From Massilia sp. Root351 (GTDB lineage: Bacteria > Pseudomonadota > Gammaproteobacteria > Burkholderiales > Burkholderiaceae_D): a DNA stretch of 64,000 bases. Both the position numbers and the translations under genes were made by a program. Shown in pieces: positions 56,722-64,000 of this stretch. The notes under the pieces are model-generated. The model made no database searches. It worked only from the letters and a program-made list of their open reading frames with translations, and was not told the DNA's origin. Location: the NCBI RefSeq assembly GCF_001425045.1, contig NZ_LMDJ01000012.1, positions 360,141 through 424,140 of the forward strand. Direction: 5' to 3'. Position 1 is the first letter of the stretch. Every line of letters begins with the position of its first letter.

Positions 56722-57255
56722 TCAGAGGAAGCGCTGCAGCAGCGCGCCGGGTTCGGACTCGACCATCATCATGGCCGCGTGCTGCGGGCGGATGAAGCCC
56801 TGCGCGGTGGCATGGCCGATGAAGCCGACCAGGCTGTCGTAGAAACCGTCCACGTTCAGCAGTCCGATGCGCTTGCTGTGGATGCCGAGCTGGGACCAGG
56901 TCAGCATCTCGAACAGTTCTTCCATCGTGCCCATGCCGCCCGGCATGGCGATGAAGCCGTCCGACAGCGAGGCCATCATGGCTTTGCGCTCGTGCATGTC
57001 CTTGACCACGAACTGGCGCGTCAAACCCGTGTGGGCCACTTCGCGCTGCACCAGCGCGGTCGGGATCACGCCCGTTGCTTCGCCGCCGAGGCGCAGCACT
57101 TCGTCGGCGATGATGCCCATCAGGCCGACATTGCCGCCGCCGTAGACCAGCGACAAATTCATCTCCACCATGCCGCGCGCCAGCGCCCTGGCGGCTTCCG
57201 CATAGCGCGGCGAGACGCCGCCATTGGCGCCGCAATACACACACAACGATTTCAC
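56722..57255 (-). CDS. LOG family nucleotide 5'-monophosphate phosphoribohydrolase
   Basis: 177 residues. The PGGMGTMEELFE motif and the GGGNVGLMG loop identify the LOG (TIGR00730) family, which cleaves the N-glycosidic bond of nucleoside monophosphates; some members release cytokinins from their precursors, others act in nucleotide salvage. The start codon is GTG at 57255, two bases after the stop of the TPR gene. The 31-bp palindrome lies just past its stop. Confidence 0.9.
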   Translation of the reverse strand: MKSLCVYCGANGGVSPRYAEAARALARGMVEMNLSLVYGGGNVGLMGIIADEVLRLGGEATGVIPTALVQREVAHTGLTRQFVVKDMHERKAMMASLSDGFIAMPGGMGTMEELFEMLTWSQLGIHSKRIGLLNVDGFYDSLVGFIGHATAQGFIRPQHAAMMMVESEPGALLQRFL

Positions 57256-57257
57256 GC

Positions 57258-58034
57258 TTATTCTTCCTCGATCTCGGCTTTCGCCAGTTCCACGTCCAGC
57301 CGCTCGTTCGCATCGCGCGCTTCGTGCGCGGCCGCCTCTTCGTACAGGGCGACAGCTTCGTCCATTTTCTTCTTCCCGTCCAGCATGGCCAGCGCATTGG
57401 CGTATTCGATCCGCGCTATAGCACTGTCCGGGTTGAGCTCGAGCGCCTTCTTGAACAGCCTGTAGCCCTCTTCCTTCTTGGCGCCGTAGGTCAGGCCGCC
57501 TATCATGGCGCCCACCTTGTCGACGATCTCGGCGTGGTAGCTGCCCAGCGCGATGTGCGCGTCGGCGTGCTTGGGCGCCAGCTTGATGGCCGTGTCCAGG
57601 CTGTTCTTGACCTTGGCGCCGATGCCCTGCGCCAGCGCCTTGACCACCGAGATGCCCTGTGCGTAGCGGCCCAGCGCGTAGGCGTGCCAGTAGTAGGCCG
57701 CCGCGTTCTTGGGCTGCTCTTGCTGCTGCTGCTCGCAGCGCTCGGACACTTCCAGGAACATGGCCAGCTTTTTCTTTTCGCTGGCCTCCAGGTAGGTGGC
57801 GTAGATGCAGGTGGCGCGGTGCGCGACCGAGTAGCCGTCGGCGCCCTGCTCCAGGCCCAGCTTGGCGGCCTGCTCGAAGTCGCCGGCATGGTAAGCGATC
57901 CAGGCCTGCACCAGTTCAGCCTTGGCCGGGAACGGCTCGGCGTCGTTGGCGTGCAGGCGCGGCCAGGCCTTCTTCAGGCTGGCCGCCGTGTGGACGTATG
58001 CGTCTTCCGGATAGGGGAAGGTCTTCCATGCCAT
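57258..58034 (-). CDS. TPR-repeat protein, cytoplasmic
   Basis: 258 residues, no signal peptide. TPR-like helix pairs are clearest in AELVQAWIAYHAGDFEQAAKLGLE, KNAAAYYWHAYALGRYAQG, KHADAHIALGSYHAEIVDKVG and EEGYRLFKKALELNPDSAIARIEYANAL. The C-terminus is a charged helix ending in EIEEE. It is probably a protein-interaction scaffold; partners are unknown. It is encoded between the TetR regulator and the LOG gene with short gaps. Confidence 0.78.
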   Translation of the reverse strand: MAWKTFPYPEDAYVHTAASLKKAWPRLHANDAEPFPAKAELVQAWIAYHAGDFEQAAKLGLEQGADGYSVAHRATCIYATYLEASEKKKLAMFLEVSERCEQQQQEQPKNAAAYYWHAYALGRYAQGISVVKALAQGIGAKVKNSLDTAIKLAPKHADAHIALGSYHAEIVDKVGAMIGGLTYGAKKEEGYRLFKKALELNPDSAIARIEYANALAMLDGKKKMDEAVALYEEAAAHEARDANERLDVELAKAEIEEE

Positions 58035-58044
58035 GCTTATCTCC

Positions 58045-58710
58045 TCAGGTTATCTTTTTCAAGTATTCTTCCGACAGCTTCTGGAACAGCAGTTGCGTTT
58101 CATTGCGCAGATAGGGGCCGATCTGCGACAGCACCTGGTAGCAGCCGCGCGCCAGCGCGTCCGACATCGATTGCTGCTCGCTGTATTTGCGCGGATTGCG
58201 CACATATTCATAAGACAGCCAGTAAGTCGCCACCACCACCATATTGGTGGACATGGCGTCGATCACCGCGTCCGACGCTTCCAGCGAACCTTCGCTGCGC
58301 AAGTCTTCGCACAGCTGTTTGGCGACCTTGATCTTGTGTGCCAGGATCTGCTTGAAATGCAATTCCAGTTTGCGGTTGCGCGACAGCAGGTCGTTCAGGT
58401 CGCGGTAAAAGAAACGATAGCGCCAGATCAGTTCAAACATCAGGTGCAGGTACAGCCACACATCCTCGATATTCGAGCGGCGGCCGGCCGGTACTTGCAA
58501 TATGCGCTCGATCTCGCCCTCGAATTGGGTAAAGATGGAATTGACGATATCGTCTTTGTTCCGGAAGTGGTAATACAAGTTGCCGGGCGAGATATTCATC
58601 TCTTCCGCGATGACCGTCGTCGTAATATTGGGCTCGCCGAATTCATTAAACAGGCGGAGGGAAAGTTCGAGTATGCGTTCCCGGGTACGGCGAGGTGCTT
58701 TCTGTAGCAT
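58045..58710 (-). CDS. TetR-family transcriptional regulator
   Basis: 221 residues from ATG at 58710; the frame extends 27 residues further but that part overlaps the region before the patatin stop. The N-terminal helix-turn-helix is TRERILELSLRLFNEFGEPNITTTVIAEEMNISPGNLYYHFRNKDDIV. The ligand domain (about 75-221) has a length typical of regulators of lipid metabolism. It lies 71 bp downstream of the patatin gene, so it may control lipid or storage-granule genes nearby (inference). Confidence 0.88.
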   Translation of the reverse strand: MLQKAPRRTRERILELSLRLFNEFGEPNITTTVIAEEMNISPGNLYYHFRNKDDIVNSIFTQFEGEIERILQVPAGRRSNIEDVWLYLHLMFELIWRYRFFYRDLNDLLSRNRKLELHFKQILAHKIKVAKQLCEDLRSEGSLEASDAVIDAMSTNMVVVATYWLSYEYVRNPRKYSEQQSMSDALARGCYQVLSQIGPYLRNETQLLFQKLSEEYLKKIT

Positions 58711-58780
58711 GGCGGCTGGTCTTTGTTTTTCTTCCCGCAAGGATAACACCGATGCCAGGCTTTTAGAAACGGCGTACCGG

Positions 58781-60022
58781 TCAGCGGCCATGGGCTACTT
58801 TCAGGTAGCGCTCCAGGTCCGACAGCGCCGCATCCAGCCGCCCCAAGGCCTTGCGGCGCGGACGCTGGCGCACCAGCGTCAGGCTGCTGTCCTGCAGCAC
58901 GTTCAGCTTGAGCCGCATGCCATGCCGCGCCAGCTTGGGCGCCAGCTGGTGGCGCTGCTGCCACAGCATCAGCCGGGTATTCTGGTAAGCCTGCTCGCAA
59001 GTGCGGCGGCGGTTGTTGTAGCTGAACATATTGGTGAAGAACAGTTCGGCGTCGTCCTCGCTGGGCTGGAACAGCAGGATGTCCACCCCGGGGTGGCTGA
59101 CCTGGTAACTGGCCAGCCCGGTTTCCAGGCGCGAATGCAGGATGGAGCGCACGGTCTGCGACAGCACGTCGAGCAGGCCGCCGTTGGTGAGCTTGCGCGC
59201 GCCCTGCTTGAAGCGGGCGTTGTAAGGCACGATGGGATTCACGCATAGCAGCAGGTCCACGCCATGCTCGAGCGCGATGGAGCCGTGCATGGTCTTGCGC
59301 AGTGCGCCATCGACAAAGTGGTGGCCGCCGATTTCCACCGGCGGGAACAGCCCGGGCACGGCGGAGCTGGCTTGCACGGCGACCGAGATCGGCGTGTCGT
59401 CCCGGCCCGGCTCGCCGAAGCAGACGGCCTTGCCCGTGTCGAGGTCGGTGGCCACGATGCGCAGCTTGCGCGGCAACTGGCGGAAGTCGTTGCTGCAGCC
59501 CTTGGCAGCGAAAGCAGCTTTGAGGAAGTTGCCGATGGCGTCGCCGGACAGGAAGCCGGCCGGCAGCGCCTCGGTCAGGCGCTCGAACGAGGACGCCAGG
59601 CTGGCGCGCTGGCGCGCGTAATGCAGCGCGCCGCCGGCCAGCAGGCCGGGCAGCACGCGCGCGCGCCGGCCGAACTCGCGCAAGGCGGGACGCAACAGGG
59701 TTTCGGGTTTGAACAGCATGGCGCCGGCAGTGCCGTGCACAGCCGCGTCGACGTCGCTTTCGACAAACAGGCGGCACATCTGGTGCGGGGTGTAGCCGTT
59801 GGCCAGCGCCGCGCTGATGATGGCGCCGGCACTCACGCCAACATAGATTTCGGCGTCGTTCAGGTCCAGGCCTTCGATGGCCTCGGCTATCGCGGCCAGC
59901 GCGCCGATCTCGTAGACGACGGCCAGCGGACCGCCGCCAGCCAGGGCCAGGCCGACCTTGGGGGTTGCGGCCGGTGCTGTTGCAGATGCTGCGGCACGCG
60001 CGGCGGCGGGTTTTCTAGGCAT
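58781..60022 (-). CDS. Patatin-like phospholipase
   Basis: 413 residues. The oxyanion loop AGGGPLAVV is followed by the nucleophile Ser64 in GVSAG, and the catalytic Asp238 is in FVDGALRK, completing the Ser-Asp dyad. The C-terminus is basic (RQRPRRKALGRL). Cytoplasmic patatins cleave phospholipids or storage lipids. The gene lies 99 bp downstream of the phasin gene, with a long hairpin between them. Confidence 0.88.
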   Translation of the reverse strand: MPRKPAAARAAASATAPAATPKVGLALAGGGPLAVVYEIGALAAIAEAIEGLDLNDAEIYVGVSAGAIISAALANGYTPHQMCRLFVESDVDAAVHGTAGAMLFKPETLLRPALREFGRRARVLPGLLAGGALHYARQRASLASSFERLTEALPAGFLSGDAIGNFLKAAFAAKGCSNDFRQLPRKLRIVATDLDTGKAVCFGEPGRDDTPISVAVQASSAVPGLFPPVEIGGHHFVDGALRKTMHGSIALEHGVDLLLCVNPIVPYNARFKQGARKLTNGGLLDVLSQTVRSILHSRLETGLASYQVSHPGVDILLFQPSEDDAELFFTNMFSYNNRRRTCEQAYQNTRLMLWQQRHQLAPKLARHGMRLKLNVLQDSSLTLVRQRPRRKALGRLDAALSDLERYLKVAHGR

Positions 60023-60040
60023 AGACTTTCATATGCAGCA

Positions 60041-60090
60041 TTCCCTCGGACCCGGTCCGCGAACGGACCGGGGGAGGAGGACCGAGGGAA
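60041..60090 (-). other. Long stem-loop between phasin and patatin genes
   Basis: An outer nine-pair stem (TTCCCTCGG at 60041-60049 and CCGAGGGAA at 60082-60090) surrounds an inner nine-pair stem, CCCGGTCCG-CGAA-CGGACCGGG (60051-60072). There is no T-tract, so it is more likely an mRNA-stability or processing element than a terminator. Confidence 0.6.
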
Positions 60091-60120
60091 CTGTTACAGC
60101 CGGCTCGGACGCTTGCGCGT

Positions 60121-60822
60121 TCAAGCGGCTTTGTTGGCGGCGCTGACCGATTCGGCGGTCGGGAAAGCGATGGCTGCAGCTTTAGGGGCGGCGGCTTTCG
60201 GGGCCGCCTTGGCGGCGGCTTTCACCTTGGAAGCAGCCTTGGCGGCTGGCTTGGAAGCGGCTTTCGCGGCCGGCTTGGCGGCAGCTTTGACAGCAGGCTT
60301 GGCACCTTTGGCGGCAGGTTTGGCGGCAGCTTTGGCGGCCGGTTTAGCGGCCGGTTTAGCGGCGGCCTTGGCGGCTGGCTTGGCCGTTTTCACGGCAGGC
60401 TTGGCGGCCTTGGCTGGCGCCACCTTCTTGCCGGTCAGTGCTTCCACAGCCTTGGTCAGCGCTTCCACGCGGGCGTTCAATTCCTGCACGTCCTTCTGGG
60501 TCGGCACGCCGATGGTGCCCAGGGCGCGCGAGACGCGGTCCTCGAACACTTGCTCGAGCTTGTCCCACGAGCCGGCGGCTTGCTTGCTGACGCCAGACAC
60601 GGTCTCGCGCACTTCGGAAACCTTATCTTCAGCCAGGTCACGGGTACGCTGCTGCAGCGCGTTGCCTTCCTTGACCAGCTTGGCGAACACGCGGCCGCCC
60701 TCTTCCTGCGCCTTGGCAAATGCGCCCAGGCCAGCCTGCCAGATCTGCTGCGCGGAATTGCGAACGGCACTCGCCAATTGCTTGTCGTCGGCATTGGCCA
60801 GGGATTTCAGTTTCTTCACCAT
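60121..60822 (-). CDS. PhaF-like phasin with histone H1-like tail
   Basis: 233 residues from the ATG at 60822 (another in-frame ATG is at 60834). The first 110 residues form the phasin domain, a coiled coil with SAVRNSAQQIWQAGLGAFAKAQEEGG. From about 125 a long AAKPA/AAKPAVK repeat tail begins, the nucleoid-binding tail of PhaF/PhaI-type granule proteins. Such proteins coat polyhydroxyalkanoate granules and help divide them between daughter cells. The tail explains the strong Ala/Lys codon bias here. No PHA synthase is present in the window. Confidence 0.87.
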   Translation of the reverse strand: MVKKLKSLANADDKQLASAVRNSAQQIWQAGLGAFAKAQEEGGRVFAKLVKEGNALQQRTRDLAEDKVSEVRETVSGVSKQAAGSWDKLEQVFEDRVSRALGTIGVPTQKDVQELNARVEALTKAVEALTGKKVAPAKAAKPAVKTAKPAAKAAAKPAAKPAAKAAAKPAAKGAKPAVKAAAKPAAKAASKPAAKAASKVKAAAKAAPKAAAPKAAAIAFPTAESVSAANKAA

Positions 60823-61017
60823 AGTGGGCTCCATTGAGACTGTCGGTTTAATCGGGTCGTTCCTTCGATGAAATCATTCTAGGCCCCATTTCTAGAGATG
60901 GGCTTCTAATGGGGTAGAGCGCGCGTTCTAATCAAGCTTGCAACAGCGCTTGCCATTTATTGTCTATCCTGTAATGATTGTTCGCGGAAGAAAACCTAAG
61001 AATAAAGGAGAAACTTG

Positions 61018-63006
61018 ATGCAATATTTTGTTACTGGAGCGACCGGGTTTATCGGCAAGCGCCTCGTCAAAAAACTGCTGGCGCGCAAGGGCAGCGTAGT
61101 GTATTTCCTGCTGCGCGAAGGCAGCCGCGACAAGCTGGCCGGCCTGTATGAATACTGGGGCACCACCAAAGCCCGCGCCATTCCCGTATTCGGCGACCTG
61201 CGCAGCGCCAAGCTCGGCGTATCCAAGGACGACATCAAGAAACTCACCAAATCGGTGGACCATTTTTATCATCTGGCCGCTGTCTACGATATGCTGGCCG
61301 ATGCCGACGAACAGATCGCGGTGAATGTGGAGGGCACGCGCAACGCGGTCGAATTCGCCAACGCGATCCAGGCAGGAATACTGCACCATGTCAGTTCGAT
61401 TGCCGCCGCCGGCATGTTCGAGGGTATCTTCCGCGAAGACATGTTCGACGAGGCCGAGAACCTCGACCATCCCTATTTCGCGACCAAGCACGAGTCCGAG
61501 AAAATCGTCCGCAATGAAACCAGGGGCGCGTGGCGCGTGTATCGTCCCGGCCTGGTGGTTGGCGATTCGAAAACCGGCGAAATGGACAAAATCGACGGTC
61601 CGTATTACTTCTTCAAACTGATCCAGCGCATCCGCCAGCTACTGCCGCCGTGGATGCCCACCATCGGCATCGAAGGCGGCCGCATCAACATCGTGCCGGT
61701 GGACTACGTGGTCAACGCGATGGACCACATTTCCCACCAGCCCAAGCTGGACGGACGCGCCTTCCACCTGACCGATCCGGAACCGATGCGCGTTGGCGAA
61801 GTGCTGAACACCTTCTGCCGCGCCGCGCATGCGCCCACCATGAGCATCCGCATCAACGCCGCGCTGTTCGGCTTCATCCCGAAGTCGATCAAGAAAGGCG
61901 TGTTTGCACTGTCGCCGGTGCGCCGCGTGCGCGACGCGGTGATGAAGGACCTGGGCCTGCCGCCGGACCTGATGACCTTCGTGAACTACCCGACCCGCTT
62001 CGACAACCGCGACACCGCGCAAGCACTGAAGGGCACCGGCATCGCCTGCCCGCCGCTGGAAAAATACGCGGCACCGGTGTGGGACTACTGGGAACGCAAC
62101 CTGGACCCGGACCTGTTCATCGACCATACCCTGCGCGGCCAGGTGGCCGGCAAGGTGGTGCTGGTGACGGGCGGCTCGTCCGGCATCGGCCTGGCGGCGG
62201 CGCACAAGCTGGCCGAAGCGGGCGCCATCACGATTATCTGCGGCCGCGACGAGGACAAGCTGCTCGAGGCGAAGAAGGAAGTGGAAGCGCGCGGCTTCGC
62301 GTTGATCACCTACCCTGCCGACCTGTCGGACATGGCCGACTGCGACCGCTTCGCGCAGGTGCTGATCGCCAACCACGGCGGCGTGGACGTGCTGGTGAAC
62401 AACGCCGGCCGCTCGATCCGGCGCGCCATCGAGGCCAGCTATGACCGCTTCCACGATTTCGAGCGCACCATGCAGCTGAACTACTTCGGCGCGCTGCGCC
62501 TGACCATGGCGCTGCTGCCGTCAATGACGGCCAAGAAGCGCGGCCACGTAATCAACATCTCGTCCATCGGCGTGCTGACCAATGCGCCGCGCTTCTCGGC
62601 CTACGTGGCGTCCAAGGCGGCGCTGGATGCTTGGACCCGCTGCGCCTCGTCCGAGCTGCAGGATCTGGGCATCAAGTTTACCACCATCAACATGCCGCTG
62701 GTGCGCACGCCGATGATCGCGCCGACCAAGATCTACCAGAACGTACCGACCCTGTCGCCGGAGGAAGCGGCCGACCTGATCGCCGAGGCCATCGTCTGGA
62801 AGCCGGTGCGCATCGCAACGCGGGTGGGCATCTTCGGCCAGGTGCTGCACGCGCTGATGCCGCGCGTGGCGCAGATCGTGCTCAACACCAGCTTCCGCAT
62901 GTTCCCGGATTCGGATGCGGCCAAGGGCGGCGACGGCAAGAAGCCGCCGCAGATGTCGTCCGAGCAGATCGCCATGCAGCAGTTGCTGCGCGGCGTGCAC
63001 TTCTAA
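61018..63006 (+). CDS. Two-domain fatty acyl-CoA/aldehyde reductase (MaFAR-like)
   Basis: 662 residues, two SDR domains. The N-terminal extended SDR has GATGFIGKRL (7-16) and the SSIAAAGMFEGIFREDMF and PYFATKHESEK segments; it fits NADPH reduction of the acyl thioester. The C-terminal classical SDR has TGGSSGIGLA (about 384) and SAYVASKAAL, for the aldehyde step. Length, domain order and many motifs match fatty acyl reductases of Marinobacter (Maqu_2507 type), which make fatty alcohols for wax esters. AAAGGAGAAACTTG precedes the ATG. Divergent from the phasin gene. Confidence 0.87.
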   Translation: MQYFVTGATGFIGKRLVKKLLARKGSVVYFLLREGSRDKLAGLYEYWGTTKARAIPVFGDLRSAKLGVSKDDIKKLTKSVDHFYHLAAVYDMLADADEQIAVNVEGTRNAVEFANAIQAGILHHVSSIAAAGMFEGIFREDMFDEAENLDHPYFATKHESEKIVRNETRGAWRVYRPGLVVGDSKTGEMDKIDGPYYFFKLIQRIRQLLPPWMPTIGIEGGRINIVPVDYVVNAMDHISHQPKLDGRAFHLTDPEPMRVGEVLNTFCRAAHAPTMSIRINAALFGFIPKSIKKGVFALSPVRRVRDAVMKDLGLPPDLMTFVNYPTRFDNRDTAQALKGTGIACPPLEKYAAPVWDYWERNLDPDLFIDHTLRGQVAGKVVLVTGGSSGIGLAAAHKLAEAGAITIICGRDEDKLLEAKKEVEARGFALITYPADLSDMADCDRFAQVLIANHGGVDVLVNNAGRSIRRAIEASYDRFHDFERTMQLNYFGALRLTMALLPSMTAKKRGHVINISSIGVLTNAPRFSAYVASKAALDAWTRCASSELQDLGIKFTTINMPLVRTPMIAPTKIYQNVPTLSPEEAADLIAEAIVWKPVRIATRVGIFGQVLHALMPRVAQIVLNTSFRMFPDSDAAKGGDGKKPPQMSSEQIAMQQLLRGVHF

Positions 63007-63051
63007 GCGCGCAGCCGCGCGCCGCATCGCCATCGGCGCTAAAATGTGCCG

Positions 63052-64000
63052 ATGGCGCCGAAAATCCTCTGGGTTGCATTGCCGCTGCTGCTGTACGCCG
63101 TATGGCTGGCAGCAATGCGCTGGCGCGGGCGCACGCCGGGACGGCTGGCGCTCAATGTGCACACCAGCGTGCTGCTGCTGTGCTATCTGCTCAGCACGGC
63201 CGGACTGGGAGTCTTCTGGGTCGCCAACCAGCAGTTGCCGGTGTTCGACTGGCACTACTTGTTCGGTTATGCCACGCTGCTGCTGGTCTTCATTCATCTG
63301 TGTTTCAACTTGCCGCTGGTGCTGAACTGGCTGCGCAGCCGTGCGCCGGCGGCGCGGCCGGCCTCTGCCCCTGCCGGCGCCGGCCCGCGCGGCGCGCCCG
63401 CATTGGGCATGCCGCTGGCGGTCCTGGCGGCGCTGGCGGCCGCCTACTTCCTCGGCCTGCGCCATGGCGCAGGCGATCTGCCGCTGCATGTGGACGCCGG
63501 AACTGCCTCGCTGGCTGGAAACGCGGGCGACGCGGCGAACACCGGTGGCACGGGCAGCATCGGCGGCGCGGCGCCGGTGCTGCGCTACCACGCGCTGTCG
63601 TCCGAGTCGCGCAGCAGCGTCTTCCTGCGCGCGCCCGGCATAGAATGGGGCGATGCGCCGGAGCCGTTCAAACGCTATCCCAACGCACGGCACGTGGCGC
63701 TGCCTGCCGCCAGCCCGGCCTCGCAGCCGCTGCAGGCAGCCATGCGCGGACCGGCGTCCGCATCGCAACGCCGCCTGCGGCTGGACCAGCTAGCGCAGAT
63801 TCTCTTCCTGGGAGCCGGCGTGACCGAGCATCGCGGCGGGCGGGCGCTGCGGGCTGCGCCCTCTTCCGGTGCGCTGTTTCCCAGCGAACTGTATGTGGCC
63901 GCGCGCGACATCGACGGGCTGGCGCCCGGCCTGTACCACTACGGACCGGAGCAGCACCGGCTGGCATGGATAGGTCCCCTGCCAGCCGCGGAAGATGCTC
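63052..64000 (+). CDS. Membrane-anchored SagB/nitroreductase-like protein, 5' part (cut by window edge)
   Basis: The frame is open from ATG 63052 to the end of the window, 316 codons. Three hydrophobic segments lie at about 3-20, 38-58 and 68-92, a fourth near 125-145, then a Gly/Ala/Asn linker, and from about 245 a SagB-type nitroreductase fold begins (RLRLDQLAQILFLGAG, RAAPSSGALFPSELYV, PGLYHYGPEQHRL). SagB-type flavoproteins act on peptides or thiols; the catalytic C-terminal part is outside the window. The membrane segments are of a kind seen in small cytochrome-b-like domains. It lies 45 bp after the acyl reductase gene. Confidence 0.75.
   Translation, partial: MAPKILWVALPLLLYAVWLAAMRWRGRTPGRLALNVHTSVLLLCYLLSTAGLGVFWVANQQLPVFDWHYLFGYATLLLVFIHLCFNLPLVLNWLRSRAPAARPASAPAGAGPRGAPALGMPLAVLAALAAAYFLGLRHGAGDLPLHVDAGTASLAGNAGDAANTGGTGSIGGAAPVLRYHALSSESRSSVFLRAPGIEWGDAPEPFKRYPNARHVALPAASPASQPLQAAMRGPASASQRRLRLDQLAQILFLGAGVTEHRGGRALRAAPSSGALFPSELYVAARDIDGLAPGLYHYGPEQHRLAWIGPLPAAEDA

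Noticed and set aside
60121..60450. Tandem DNA repeats that look like a satellite or CRISPR-like array
   Set aside because: The repeats are in frame and encode the AAKPA tail of a phasin; there are no spacers of even length.

Overview
The window is a gene-dense, high-GC chromosomal segment that fits a betaproteobacterium of the Oxalobacteraceae (Massilia/Duganella/Janthinobacterium type). This is an inference from gene content: a hemC-hemD-hemX-hemY block divergent from ppc, an RpoD with a very long N-terminal extension, PEP-CTERM protein sorting, a PhaF-like granule protein, and cat-ben genes for benzoate and catechol use. No tRNA, rRNA, insertion sequence, prophage or CRISPR array is visible. 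Both ends cut a gene: catC on the left, a SagB-type nitroreductase on the right.

Layout. 1-6915: catC-catA-benABCD-benE-catD, all on the plus strand with tiny gaps, converting benzoate through catechol towards 3-oxoadipate. 7004-12502: a Cys-rich copper-storage-like protein, a Fur-family repressor, and a metal operon (CobW GTPase, TonB receptor, DUF1624 membrane protein) whose promoter lies inside two palindromes. 12515-20920: DUF5335 protein, ppa, the hem block and ppc. 21003-26187: two tandem paralogous secreted subtilases, one behind a cyclic-di-GMP-I riboswitch, and a PEP-CTERM protein behind a sigma-54-type promoter. 26219-31912: a molybdenum hydroxylase (large subunit, 2Fe-2S subunit, triheme cytochrome c) and a lipoprotein. 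32161-38972: an unusual histidine kinase, rpoD with a structured leader, a ProQ-domain protein, an RNase D-like exonuclease and a MocR regulator. 39076-43963: cytochromes c, a divergent PilT-like ATPase, a truncated RlmI-like protein and a DUF2807 protein. 44186-47942: a copper-handling operon (DUF2946, PCuAC, YcnI-like, TonB receptor). 47963-53105: housekeeping and stress genes (M48 peptidase, YaeQ, PurU, CurA-like reductase, KGG protein, Dps, LysE exporter). 53110-56042: modE and modABC with a ModE box. 56139-64000: YgjP peptidase, a perfect 66-bp palindrome, LOG, TPR protein, TetR regulator, patatin, PhaF-like phasin, a two-domain fatty acyl reductase and the SagB-like gene.

How the parts may work together. 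Molybdate import could supply the molybdenum hydroxylase. Secreted proteases and the PEP-CTERM protein suggest a surface or biofilm programme that reads c-di-GMP and sigma-54. The phasin, patatin and acyl reductase suggest storage-lipid (PHA and wax ester or fatty alcohol) metabolism. Two separate metal modules have predicted zinc-type and copper-type roles.

The best candidates for follow-up are the riboswitch with a possible alternative helix at 22830-22990, the double-palindrome operator at 7867-7930, the rpoD leader at 36101-36217, the palindrome at 56654-56719 and the FAR-like gene at 61018.
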